From Natronococcus occultus SP4 (lineage in GTDB: Archaea; Halobacteriota; Halobacteria; Halobacteriales; Natrialbaceae): a stretch of 64,000 nt of DNA. Positions 17,376 through 27,423 of this stretch are shown here, in pieces; the stretch's first letter is position 1; each line of letters starts with the position of its first letter. Made by a program: the position numbers and the translations under genes. The stretch is taken from the NCBI RefSeq assembly GCF_000328685.1, contig NC_019974.1, positions 2,409,001-2,473,000 on the forward strand, written 5' to 3'. Under the pieces are notes generated by a model that saw only the letters and a program-made list of their open reading frames with translations, had not been told where the DNA came from and ran no database searches.

Positions 17376-18286
17376 CGATTCGCCTCCGTGACACAGTCCT
17401 CGAACAGCGACTCGAGCGACGGCTCCTCGGTTGTGAAGTCCTTAATTGTCGTGTATGCTTCAACCGTCTGTATGACCTCCGCCTTCGAGGTATCCGTTGA
17501 GAGCGATACTTCCAATCGGCCGTTGAGAACTGTACACGCCGTAACTCCCTCGAGCGATTCGACGTCCGCTACGAGCTGCGACGATGTGGCGTCGACGGAG
17601 ATTGCTAATTCGACTGCAGGTCCGATCTCGGATTTCAGCTCATCGAGCTTACCGCTCGTTAGTAACTTGCCGTCAACGAGAATACCGACCCGATCGCATA
17701 CGGCTTCGACCTGCTCAAGAAGGTGACTTGAGAAAAAGACGGTTGTGCCTCGATCCCGCTCCTCGAGGACGAGTCGTCTGAGCAGCTGAATTCCTGCCGG
17801 ATCGAGTCCACTGGAAGGTTCGTCGAGTACGAGCAGTTCGGGCTCACCGACCAATGCTAGTGCCAGTCGTAATCGCTGTTTCATTCCCGTCGAGTACTCG
17901 CCGACTGGCTGTCGTACTGCGGTCGTTTCGAGGCCAACCCGATCGGCCAATTCATCGGGATCGTCGTCCGATCCCGTCGAGTCGATTGCGAAACTGAGGT
18001 GCTTCCGACCCGAGAGTCGGTCGTACAGCCGACACGCCTCCGGTAGTACCCCAACCCGGTGTTTGAGTTCGACTCCGTCCTCGCGGACGTCTTTGCCGAA
18101 GATCCGGGCAGCTCCTGCTGTCGGATGTACGTACGAAAGCAGCATCGCAATCGTCGTCGATTTGCCGGCCCCGTTCGGTCCCAAAAATCCGTATACCTCT
18201 CCTCTATCTACCGCAAGGTCGATCTCCGAAACGACCGTCTGTGGTCCGTACCGCTTCGTCAACTCGTTCGTCCGAATTGCACTCAT
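17372..18286 (-). CDS. ABC-2 type exporter ATPase
   Basis: This is a 304-residue ABC ATPase of the CcmA/NatA type. I use the ATG at 18286 (MSAIRTNELTKRYG), where homology begins. Walker A is GPNGAGKSTT near residue 40, signature EYSTGMKQRLRLALAL, Walker B LLVLDEPSSGLDPAG, and H-loop FFSSHLLEQVE. The last 90 residues form a small extra domain with DATSSQLVADVESLEGV. An A/T-rich stretch upstream (ACAAATAAGTACTATAGG near 18310-18328) could be its own promoter, since 58 bp separate it from the CPBP gene. Codon use is visibly less G+C-rich than flanking core genes. Confidence 0.9.
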   Translation of the reverse strand: MSAIRTNELTKRYGPQTVVSEIDLAVDRGEVYGFLGPNGAGKSTTIAMLLSYVHPTAGAARIFGKDVREDGVELKHRVGVLPEACRLYDRLSGRKHLSFAIDSTGSDDDPDELADRVGLETTAVRQPVGEYSTGMKQRLRLALALVGEPELLVLDEPSSGLDPAGIQLLRRLVLEERDRGTTVFFSSHLLEQVEAVCDRVGILVDGKLLTSGKLDELKSEIGPAVELAISVDATSSQLVADVESLEGVTACTVLNGRLEVSLSTDTSKAEVIQTVEAYTTIKDFTTEEPSLESLFEDCVTEANR

Positions 18287-18344
18287 CAGATTATCAGTAG
18301 TTAGCCTATAGTACTTATTTGTGAAAATTATTACTATCGAGAAA

Positions 18345-19211
18345 TTAGTGTAGGAATTTTCCCTCATATCCAACTAACACGGCGACTGATGCGACTATTA
18401 AGACGACTAGTACGAACGGAGAGGCAGTAACGGCTGCCAGGTCACCACCGAAAAGGAACGGCGACTCTGTGTACTGATAATCAACTATTGCTTCGTCCGG
18501 TTGTCGTTCGGCTGACTCGATCGAAACGACCCGGGTGTGAAACGCTGTGTTCCAGATTGCGTGGAGCGCGACTGCGTTCCAGATGTTTTTCGTGTAGTAC
18601 GTAACAAGTGCGTACAGCAATCCCGCCGCGGTTGCGACCAACACGTAAAGTTCCGATGCACCGACATCTGCTACCTTTCCGTTGTGGAGAAGACCGAACA
18701 ACACCGATGTCAGTACGATCGCTTCTTTCCAGCCCCAGTGATGGCCGACGAACGAGAGCAGATATCCACGAAATACGAGTTCTTCTGTTATCGCGGCGAG
18801 TAATCCTAACAGCACCGCGCTAAGTAATACAGTCAATAGAACGTGAGGCTCTCCAACGTCTATTGAGAGTGCTCCCGGTAGCATTCCGACGGCACTGACG
18901 ACGACAAACCCGACGAGAACGGCTCCGAACCCTACCCAGCGAAGGATCGATCGACCCGGAATCGTCACAAAGATTGCCTCGTGTGGAATTCCAACGGCTC
19001 TCGAAGCGAGTAAGTAAATGACTAGTGCAGCCGGAATTCCGATCACTGCGCCCTCTGCTTCCGAAAGAAGCCAGGGTATCGATAAGTAACTGTTCGCGAC
19101 AATATGGGATCCCACCAGTATCACGAACATGGCCGCGAGCAGGGCCATTGACATCGTTGCGACTTTCCACTCCTCGATAGATTCAATACTCTTGTCGTAT
19201 TCTGAACTCAT
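18345..19211 (-). CDS. CPBP-family intramembrane metalloprotease
   Basis: This 288-residue membrane protein is read from the ATG at 19211 (MSSEYDKSIESIEEW), giving a short acidic cytoplasmic N-terminus before about eight hydrophobic segments. All catalytic motifs of the CAAX protease/bacteriocin-processing family are intact: EELVFRGYLLSFVGHHWGW (EExxxR), SVLFGLLHN (FxxxH) and NAVALHAIWNTAF (HxxxN). Family members cut prenylated proteins, process peptides or give bacteriocin self-immunity. Here it lies 112 bp downstream of a 25-codon ORF and 58 bp upstream of an ABC exporter, all on one strand, which favours a peptide-related role (inference). G+C is low for this genome. Confidence 0.85.
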   Translation of the reverse strand: MSSEYDKSIESIEEWKVATMSMALLAAMFVILVGSHIVANSYLSIPWLLSEAEGAVIGIPAALVIYLLASRAVGIPHEAIFVTIPGRSILRWVGFGAVLVGFVVVSAVGMLPGALSIDVGEPHVLLTVLLSAVLLGLLAAITEELVFRGYLLSFVGHHWGWKEAIVLTSVLFGLLHNGKVADVGASELYVLVATAAGLLYALVTYYTKNIWNAVALHAIWNTAFHTRVVSIESAERQPDEAIVDYQYTESPFLFGGDLAAVTASPFVLVVLIVASVAVLVGYEGKFLH

Positions 19212-19323
19212 ACGCTCGGTGTCATTGTACTCGATCTCTGCCGATCGGTGGTCACTTTTCCGACAACAGCTTGTCACCACCAAAACGGGTTACTGATGTG
19301 GCTGTTCCTCCAGGGTCGTCGCT

Positions 19324-19401
19324 CTAGAAGGATCCGATATCGATACTGAAGTTGGCACTCAGCGTGTCGCCATCGTATCCTGCTTCGACGTATTGTAGCA
19401 T
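19324..19401 (-). CDS. Candidate small peptide ORF (25 codons) upstream of CPBP protease and exporter
   Basis: From the ATG at 19401 the minus strand reads MLQYVEAGYD and onward to IDIGSF, then TAG; an in-frame GTG at 19413 would add four residues. A good TATA box (TTTATAAG, 19439-19446) lies about 27 nt before that GTG, so transcription should begin almost at the ORF. The peptide is acidic, has no Cys and has no typical signal sequence. It is the first ORF of the strand carrying the CPBP protease and exporter, in the place where precursor peptides usually sit in such loci. I know no homologue; it may be a leader peptide or chance. Confidence 0.4.
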   Translation of the reverse strand: MLQYVEAGYDGDTLSANFSIDIGSF

Positions 19402-19438
19402 GGGTATCAACACCCGAGTCGAAATGGACGCGTTATAA

Positions 19439-19446
19439 CTTATAAA
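19439..19446 (-). promoter_or_regulatory. TATA box for the small ORF/CPBP/ABC transcription unit
   Basis: Minus-strand TTTATAAG within the near-palindromic tract TTATAACTTATAAA (19433-19446). The tract reads as a TATA-like element on both strands, so it could drive transcription either way. Confidence 0.55.
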
Positions 19447-19552
19447 TCTAAAATAGGTGAGATGCCCGGAACGACACGCTTCATACGAAGCGATTCAACT
19501 CGATCAAGCCTACCAGTAGGTGGTTCGGTACAAATCGATCAAAGTGAGCGAG

Positions 19553-19560
19553 AATATATG
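19553..19560 (+). promoter_or_regulatory. TATA box for the divergent ABC operon
   Basis: AATATATG lies about 29-36 nt upstream of the ATG at 19589 on the plus strand, correct spacing for a short-leader transcript of the ATPase-permease pair. Confidence 0.5.
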
Positions 19561-19588
19561 TAGGATCACGAGGCACACGCTCAGCTGT

Positions 19589-20602
19589 ATGCCCAAGAAC
19601 GTGGATTCGGGGACGCGCCAGATTATCTCCGCCGAGAATCTGGTCGCAACGTACGATCGAAGTGAAGGAACGGTCCGTGCGATCGACGATATCGATCTAG
19701 AGATTCAGTCGGGAAGTATCGTCGGACTGATTGGCCCAAACGGTGCCGGGAAGACGACGTTACTCGAGACGATGCTCGGGTTGGTTTCTCCGACAAGAGG
19801 CCGAGTTCAGATCAACGGTATCGACGTATCGAAACACCCTCATCGCGCTCACACGACTGTGGCCGCGGTGCTGGAAGGAGCTCGAAGTACGTACTGGCGG
19901 CTCACGGTTCGTGAAAACCTCGAGTTTTTCAGCCGACTGAACGCCGCCGAGCACGACGACGAACACGAGCGAATTCGGAGGACGCTCGATCAGTTGGCTC
20001 TCACTGATCTCTCGGGGACCGTCGTGAACGACCTCTCCCGAGGACAGAAACAACGCGTCTCACTTGCCGCTGCACTGATACAGGATGTCGACGTGTTGAT
20101 TCTTGACGAACCACTGCTCGGGCTCGATACCGAGACGTCACTCGAATTCCAGGCATCGCTGGTCGAACTCGCGGAACGCCGAGAGCTAACGATCGTGCTT
20201 TCGAGCCACAATCTCGACGCAGTCGAATCGATCTGTGATCGAGGCGTCATCCTCGAGAACGGACGCATCGTGGCTGACGACGCCATCGAGAATTTACTCG
20301 AAGTCTTCCAAACGGAGGTCTACGAACTGGTTATCGAAGGACAGCTCCCTGCGGCCACACGAAACGAAATCGAGCGGACCTACGACCTCGTCTCCACCAC
20401 CGAGCTTCGAGATCGAACGACGCTCGAAGTCGCGGTTCCGGACACCAACCGTATCCACGATCTGACCGGAACAGTGGTCGCTCAGGGCTCGCAAATCGAA
20501 TCGGTTCGGATCCGCGAAGGAAGCCTCGAGACAGTTCTCGAATCACTCGCGTTCGATCAGTCGCGACTCGACGCTCAACGTAGACCGCGGAGCGTATCAT
20601 GA
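19589..20602 (+). CDS. ABC-2 type exporter ATPase (second, divergent)
   Basis: This 337-residue ABC ATPase starts at ATG 19589 (MPKNVDSGTRQIISAENLV). Walker A is GPNGAGKTTL, signature NDLSRGQKQRVSLAAAL, Walker B DVLILDEPLLGLDTETS, and H-loop IVLSSHNLDAVESI. The roughly 100-residue tail after residue 240 is a small substrate- or subunit-interaction domain. Its stop overlaps the permease start by 4 bp. It shares the intergenic region with the oppositely oriented small ORF/CPBP/ABC unit, so the locus has two exporters side by side. Substrate is unknown. Confidence 0.88.
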   Translation: MPKNVDSGTRQIISAENLVATYDRSEGTVRAIDDIDLEIQSGSIVGLIGPNGAGKTTLLETMLGLVSPTRGRVQINGIDVSKHPHRAHTTVAAVLEGARSTYWRLTVRENLEFFSRLNAAEHDDEHERIRRTLDQLALTDLSGTVVNDLSRGQKQRVSLAAALIQDVDVLILDEPLLGLDTETSLEFQASLVELAERRELTIVLSSHNLDAVESICDRGVILENGRIVADDAIENLLEVFQTEVYELVIEGQLPAATRNEIERTYDLVSTTELRDRTTLEVAVPDTNRIHDLTGTVVAQGSQIESVRIREGSLETVLESLAFDQSRLDAQRRPRSVS

Positions 20603-21402
20603 ACGGCGCCAGCTCAAGGACACCAGCGATGCTCGGATCGGCGCTGTATGCACTTGTGCGGCGAGATATCCTTATCATGTGGCGGTACCCGTTGAACACT
20701 CTTGGTGCAATACTGGGGCTGTACGCGCTGTTTCTGCTCGTCTACGTAGGCGGACGGTCGCTCGTCGGTCCGGGATTCGGTGAGACGCTCGGCGCACTTA
20801 TCGTCGGTTTCTTCCTGTTCATCATGGGCAACGCCTCCTACCAGTCGCTCGCCGGACTGTTCGCGACGGAGGCGAAGTGGGGCACGCTGGAGCAGCTATA
20901 TCTCTCACCGATCGGGTTCGGCTCCGTCGCGGTGCTAGTGTCGATCAGCTCGCTGCTCGTGACGTTCGCGATCGGATTCGTGATGCTGGGCTTGATGCTC
21001 CTGACGACTGGAGAGTCGATCTCACTCGATCTCCTCAGTATCGTTCCAGTCGTCGTCCTCGCGCTGCTGTCGACGCTCGGAATCGGACTACTACTCGGCG
21101 GTGCTACCGTCCGCTACAAGAACGTGAGTTCGATCTTCGGGCTCGTCAAGTTCGTCCTCGTCGCCTGTATCGCACTTGGTCCTGCTTCGGCGGAGGTCTT
21201 CGCACTGAAAGCACTTCCACTCACTCAGGGGAGCTACCTGCTCCAGCGCGTTATGAACGAAAACGTTCGCCTCTGGGAGATCGAGCCCACTCAGATCGCG
21301 GTGCTGGCGATCGTGGGTGTCGTGTACTTTCTCGTCGGCTACGTCCTCTTTCAGTACTGCACCGATCGTGCCCGTTCGAGAGGTGTAATGGGCCACTATT
21401 GA
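20599..21402 (+). CDS. ABC-2 type exporter permease (second, divergent)
   Basis: This 267-residue protein has about six membrane segments. The N-terminus LYALVRRDILIMWRYPLNTLG and the coupling segment LFATEAKWGTLEQLYLSP are typical of ABC-2 permeases. GLLLGGATVRYKNVSSIFGL and the C-terminal FQYCTDRARSRG complete the pattern. It starts at ATG 20599, overlapping the ATPase stop, and forms the exporter with that gene. It has no large external loop, unlike the permease at 16.5 kb, so the two exporters are not recent duplicates. Confidence 0.87.
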   Translation: MNGASSRTPAMLGSALYALVRRDILIMWRYPLNTLGAILGLYALFLLVYVGGRSLVGPGFGETLGALIVGFFLFIMGNASYQSLAGLFATEAKWGTLEQLYLSPIGFGSVAVLVSISSLLVTFAIGFVMLGLMLLTTGESISLDLLSIVPVVVLALLSTLGIGLLLGGATVRYKNVSSIFGLVKFVLVACIALGPASAEVFALKALPLTQGSYLLQRVMNENVRLWEIEPTQIAVLAIVGVVYFLVGYVLFQYCTDRARSRGVMGHY

Positions 21403-21802
21403 ACACCGTACTATTCGTTTGTACATGCCTCTGCGCCGGTGAGTGCTACCTCGGGGCCGATGCTATGTGAACGGAGTGGGAAGTCATAGTCAACAGGGTT
21501 CTTACACCGGCGTACGGACTGCTCAACACCGATGAAGACATTTCTGCTCTATACGAAAACAGTCTCGACACTACCCGCTCCGGGATCTCAAATAACGTAT
21601 GGAAGCCAAGGGCCCGAGTTAAGGCGGCGTTTTATATAGTACGAGGGTTGAGACGAGGTTAATTTCGGAAGATAGCCGAACTCAATTCCTGATACGGCCA
21701 ATCCAAGAGTGCGGAACTACTGACACGGGGACGGCGGTCGACGGTGGAGGCCGACACGACGAGGGAACAAAACGACCGCAGGTCCATAGTACTCCTCGGC
21801 AG
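21403..21802. other. Intergenic region between ABC permease and SWIM gene
   Basis: No convincing gene. It contains the degenerate tRNA-Cys 3'-end repeat at 21593-21629 and a TATA-like TTTTATATAG just after it (21631-21640). A 35-codon ORF that runs through the repeat has no coding support. Confidence 0.6.
21593..21629 (-). repeat. Degenerate copy of the tRNA-Cys 3' end (distal att site)
   Basis: Ungapped, 30 of 37 positions match 23772-23808, which holds the T-arm, the 3' acceptor strand and 11 nt of 3' flank of tRNA-Cys. The first 22 positions (TAACGTATG, two mismatches, AGCCAAGGGCC) are nearly identical; the T-arm part has decayed. Orientation is the same as in the tRNA, as expected when an element integrates into a tRNA 3' end and leaves a partial copy at its far side. 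Confidence 0.65.
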
Positions 21803-22603
21803 ATGAACATCGACGAAAAGACCATCCGAAATCTGTGTACTGATCCCGCGTTCGAACGGGGACAGAAGTACCGCAACGAGGGACGCATCCAGCGAATCGA
21901 ACGATTCGACGTCGTCGCCACCGCCATCGTGCAAGGGTCGTCCCAGTACGACGTGACCGTCGAACGAGGAGAAGGGACCATCGACGCCCGGTGTACGTGT
22001 CCCTACGATGGCGCTGGCGAATGCAAACACGTTGTCGCGGTATTGCTGGACGTCGCCGCCGACACACCCCGAGACGAGAGCGAACGTGTGGAGTCAGCAC
22101 TCCAAAACGTCTCGGCCGACGGTCTCCGGACATTCCTACGCGACGTACTCGCCGAACATCCAGATCTCCGTGATCGGTTCCTCGCGCGCTTTGGCGACAC
22201 CTGCAAATCTGTCGAAGAATATCGCGTCGAAATCGAGCAACTGTTCGACCGGCACGCACAGGACTATCCGGTCGTCACCGACGCCATCGACTTCTCGCAT
22301 TTCTTCGAGTTGGCTGAGCGGTACCACGAGCGCGAGCGCTACCTAAAAGCCGCGACCGTCTATCGCGCGCTGTTCGAGGGGATCGACAATAACGGAGTCC
22401 GTATCGATGCCGCGTACGACCACTACGCTAAAGCCTTGCAGTCCGCCCTCGATGGATACGTCAAGTGCGTGCTCGCGGCTGATCCTGACCAAGGCGAGTT
22501 CGAGAAATACATCAGTGTGCTAGAAGACCAAGCGGCATCGGAACATTCAGCTAACACCGAGCAGTTCTACCGAGCGATCGACGATCTCGAAGAGCGACGA
22601 TGA
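21803..22603 (+). CDS. SWIM zinc-finger protein
   Basis: This 266-residue protein starts at ATG 21803 (MNIDEKTIRNLCTD). The SWIM motif is ARCTCPYDGAGECKHVVAVLL near residues 63-82 (CxC..CxH), preceded by the usual beta-strand segment YDVTVERGEGTI. The remaining 180 residues are helical, with FFELAERYHERERYLKAATVYRALFEG like a tetratricopeptide-type helical repeat. SWIM domains bind DNA or proteins; in archaea their roles are largely unknown. It is cargo of the tRNA-Cys element; no helicase partner (a common SWIM companion) is adjacent. Confidence 0.8.
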   Translation: MNIDEKTIRNLCTDPAFERGQKYRNEGRIQRIERFDVVATAIVQGSSQYDVTVERGEGTIDARCTCPYDGAGECKHVVAVLLDVAADTPRDESERVESALQNVSADGLRTFLRDVLAEHPDLRDRFLARFGDTCKSVEEYRVEIEQLFDRHAQDYPVVTDAIDFSHFFELAERYHERERYLKAATVYRALFEGIDNNGVRIDAAYDHYAKALQSALDGYVKCVLAADPDQGEFEKYISVLEDQAASEHSANTEQFYRAIDDLEERR

Positions 22604-22844
22604 CGGCCGAGTCCCCCGCTCGGGAAATGATTCGGCCACTCTGTACCGAAAGATCTCTGGAGCAGGGGACCAACCACTGGAATCAAAGTCTGATTTGAGA
22701 GTTGACCACCGACTCCTGGTGAGGCCACTTCTTCACGTCGCTACGCTCGTTCAGTCGTCGCCTCGTCGTACATAGCAAACACGAAGGGATTGTTCAGTCC
22801 CGACGATTTATGCGCCCACCTGCAAACGAACCTCTATAGGCGGT

Positions 22845-23437
22845 ATCGAGCTACGAAACGGAACACTCGTCGTCGAACGTGAACCGAATCAGCTCGACGA
22901 GCTGACGATTGGGTTCTCCGAGATTCTCGGTCAGTTCGGCATCAAGCACGTCTACATCGCAGGGTACGTCTCCATACTCGCTGGTCGGGCACGCTCTACC
23001 GAAGACGTCGACGTCCTCATCGAACAGATCGACGAGGAGACTGCAGACGAACTCGCAGAGACGCTTGCCGAGAACGGGTCCTGGGGACCGACAATGCCAC
23101 TCACATCGATGCACGAGATGCTCGACAACGGGGACAACATTTGGGTCGCACCAACAGATCAGGTCACGCCGTACCTCGAAGTCAAGTTCGCGCGCAACGA
23201 GTTCGACCGCGGGTCCCTCAAAAACGCACTCACAGCCCGAATCGGTGGCAAGACGATTCCGATAGGTCCCCTAGAGCTCCAGATCGCGTACAAACTCTAC
23301 CTCGGTGCGCAAAAGACGTCGAGGATGCAGTCCACCTCTACACGCTCTTCGAGGAAAGTCTTAGTGTGCCCCGCCTCGAAGAGTGGGTAACGCGACTCGA
23401 CGTCGAAGACGAATATGAGCGACTCAAACGCGCATGA
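22845..23437 (+). pseudogene. Nucleotidyltransferase (AbiEii/DUF6036-like), start lost and frameshifted
   Basis: The reading frame from 22845 gives IELRNGTLVVERE, then FGIKHVYIAGYVSILAGRARSTEDVDVLIEQ, which is the nucleotidyltransferase motif with D-x-D, and ends in IGPLELQIAYKLYLGAQK. At the A-run 23311-23314 one base appears to be missing; the next frame continues KDVEDAVHLYTLF to LEEWVTRLDVEDEYERLKRA. No ATG, GTG or TTG occurs between the upstream in-frame stop and residue one; ATC stands where ATG is expected. Both lesions argue for a dead gene, though a programmed shift or sequencing error at the A-run is possible. Confidence 0.72.
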
Positions 23438-23678
23438 GGATCTGGATGCGAAGCACGAACGCAACCGTGAGCAGCGCTTCGAAGGCATCAAGCGCTGGGT
23501 CGAATACATCAAGTCCGAATCCCCCGAGACGTGGGGACCACAACAGAACGCGGTCGTCAACGACCAGCTTGATGCGGCCCAAAGCGTACAGACGTCGGCG
23601 GCCCACCAGCAGCACGTGGAAGACGTAGCGGCGGAGATCATCGAAGCGGGCGACAAGTCCGACACTGATTCGAAGTAG
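23415..23678 (+). CDS. Small hydrophilic partner protein of the nucleotidyltransferase
   Basis: This 87-residue protein starts at ATG 23415, overlapping the end of the nucleotidyltransferase frame by 23 bp, which implies a two-gene unit. It is highly charged and predicted helical: EDLDAKHERNREQRFEGIKRWVEYIK, then QNAVVNDQLDAAQ. I recall similar short ORFs behind haloarchaeal nucleotidyltransferase genes of this type, in arrangements like two-component toxin-antitoxin pairs, but no function is known to me. It appears intact although its partner is broken. Confidence 0.6.
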   Translation: MSDSNAHEDLDAKHERNREQRFEGIKRWVEYIKSESPETWGPQQNAVVNDQLDAAQSVQTSAAHQQHVEDVAAEIIEAGDKSDTDSK

Positions 23679-23782
23679 ACGATCTCCACGCGGGAGATTC
23701 ATCTCGGGAGACATACATAGCCTCTCGAAATAAGAGGTATTGCCAAAATGTAGTTGTCCTGGGCTTTAGGGTAACGTATGAG

Positions 23783-23858
23783 AGCCAAGGGCCGGATTTG
23801 AACCGGCGGTAGGCGGCTCTGCAGGCCGCTGCGTTCGGCCGGACTCTGCCACCTTGGC
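23783..23858 (-). tRNA. tRNA-Cys (GCA)
   Basis: The minus strand folds as a 76-nt cloverleaf: acceptor GCCAAGG/CCTTGGC, anticodon arm GCGGC-CTGCAGA-GCCGC with anticodon GCA, T arm GCCGG-TTCAAAT-CCGGC, and discriminator U73, which is required for Cys. CCA is not encoded. It is the distal gene of the rRNA operon (16S-Ala-23S-5S-Cys) and has its own TATA-like box. Its 3' end is the integration target of the adjacent element. Confidence 0.95.
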
Positions 23859-23883
23859 GCGGTTCTCCCTTATCACTGCGCTC

Positions 23884-23894
23884 GTTTAAATATA
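23884..23894 (-). promoter_or_regulatory. TATA box directly upstream of tRNA-Cys
   Basis: Minus-strand TATATTTAAAC ends 26 nt before the tRNA 5' end at 23858. It suggests tRNA-Cys can be transcribed independently of the rRNA operon. Confidence 0.55.
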
Positions 23895-24034
23895 GCGGTA
23901 CGGAGCGGCTGTGACTTCCGTTATGGTTCGATCTGTCTGTAACTATCGTACAGTGCAGGAGACTACGGACATGTTCTCAGTAAATACGGAACGCCCACAC
24001 AGCGGGCGCTGTGCGGGCGTGAATCAGTATGAGT

Positions 24035-24156
24035 GGTGGCGGCGAATCGGATTTCCCAGAGGGTCTCCCACTCCAGTACTGACCGAAACGCAGGCGAGCT
24101 TATCTTCCGTGTTCGGGATGGGTACGGGAGGCACCTCGCCGCTGTGGCCGCCGTAA
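24035..24156 (-). rRNA. 5S ribosomal RNA
   Basis: The minus strand begins TTACGGCGGCCACAGCGG and contains CCCGTACCCATCCCGAACAC, the conserved loop of archaeal 5S rRNA, ending near CGCCGCCAC, which pairs with the 5' end. About 122 nt; ends are accurate to a few bases. Confidence 0.92.
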
Positions 24157-24208
24157 TGCCGATCGACGGAGTCGAACCGTCGTCAAACCCTAATCGGTCA
24201 ACGACCGT

Positions 24209-24256
24209 AATGTACGTGTAGTCCAGTTTGCGTCCGGACCCGTTTCCGGGCACTGT
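24209..24256 (-). other. 3' arm of the 23S processing stem
   Basis: The sequence here (GTACGTGTAGTCCAG on the plus strand, continuing through GGACCCGTTTCCGGG) is the near-complement, read in the transcript, of 27222-27268 in the 23S leader. The two arms pair around 23S. Imperfections in the stem fit the bulge-helix-bulge cut by the archaeal splicing endonuclease EndA. Confidence 0.7.
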
Positions 24257-24274
24257 GATCCGAATGCGAATATG

Positions 24275-27192
<2,918 letters not shown>

Positions 27193-27221
27193 GTTCGTCG
27201 GATCAGGGTTGCAAAGCAACC

Positions 27222-27268
27222 GTGTAGTGACCCGGGAACGGGTCCAGTGGACGCCTGGACTACACGTA
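27222..27268 (-). other. 5' arm of the 23S processing stem
   Basis: The tract containing AGTGACCCGGGAACGGGTCC and CTGGACTACACGTAC is the partner of the 3' arm at 24209-24256; together they give a long, slightly interrupted helix enclosing 23S. Confidence 0.7.
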
Positions 27269-27423
27269 CACACGGTCTCATCTGCACGCCGGTAGACGGC
27301 CGGCCTGCATTAACCCTTCCCAGCCACACTTGCGCGGGCTGGTGCATCGGTTTGCGTCTGCGGATTTGATCGAAAGTTCCTGCCCCACTTAAGGGACACG
27401 ATCTTCGATCGCTTCCGCAATCA

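Larger units (their letters stand above)
21593..23808. mobile_element. Small decayed integrative element at tRNA-Cys
   Basis: About 2.2 kb lie between the two tRNA-Cys-derived repeats. Cargo is a SWIM zinc-finger gene, a broken nucleotidyltransferase gene and its small partner. No integrase is present, so it is a remnant or depends on a helper. The intact tRNA stays on the rRNA operon side, the expected polarity for 3'-end integration. G+C appears lower than in the flanking core genes. Confidence 0.55.

Noticed and set aside
19462-19563. 33-codon plus-strand ORF in the divergent ABC intergenic region
   Set aside because: It has a TATA-like tract upstream, but its sequence is basic and low in coding character and it runs through the TATA box of the ATPase gene; a chance frame is more likely.
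21532-21639. 35-codon ORF (MKTFLLYTKT and onward) before the SWIM gene
   Set aside because: It ends inside the degenerate tRNA repeat and lacks a fitting promoter.
16506-23858. The whole low-G+C zone as one integrated island ending at tRNA-Cys
   Set aside because: The only tRNA-derived repeat found is at 21.6 kb; no matching repeat was seen near 15.7-16.5 kb, so only the 2.2-kb segment is supported as an integrated unit.
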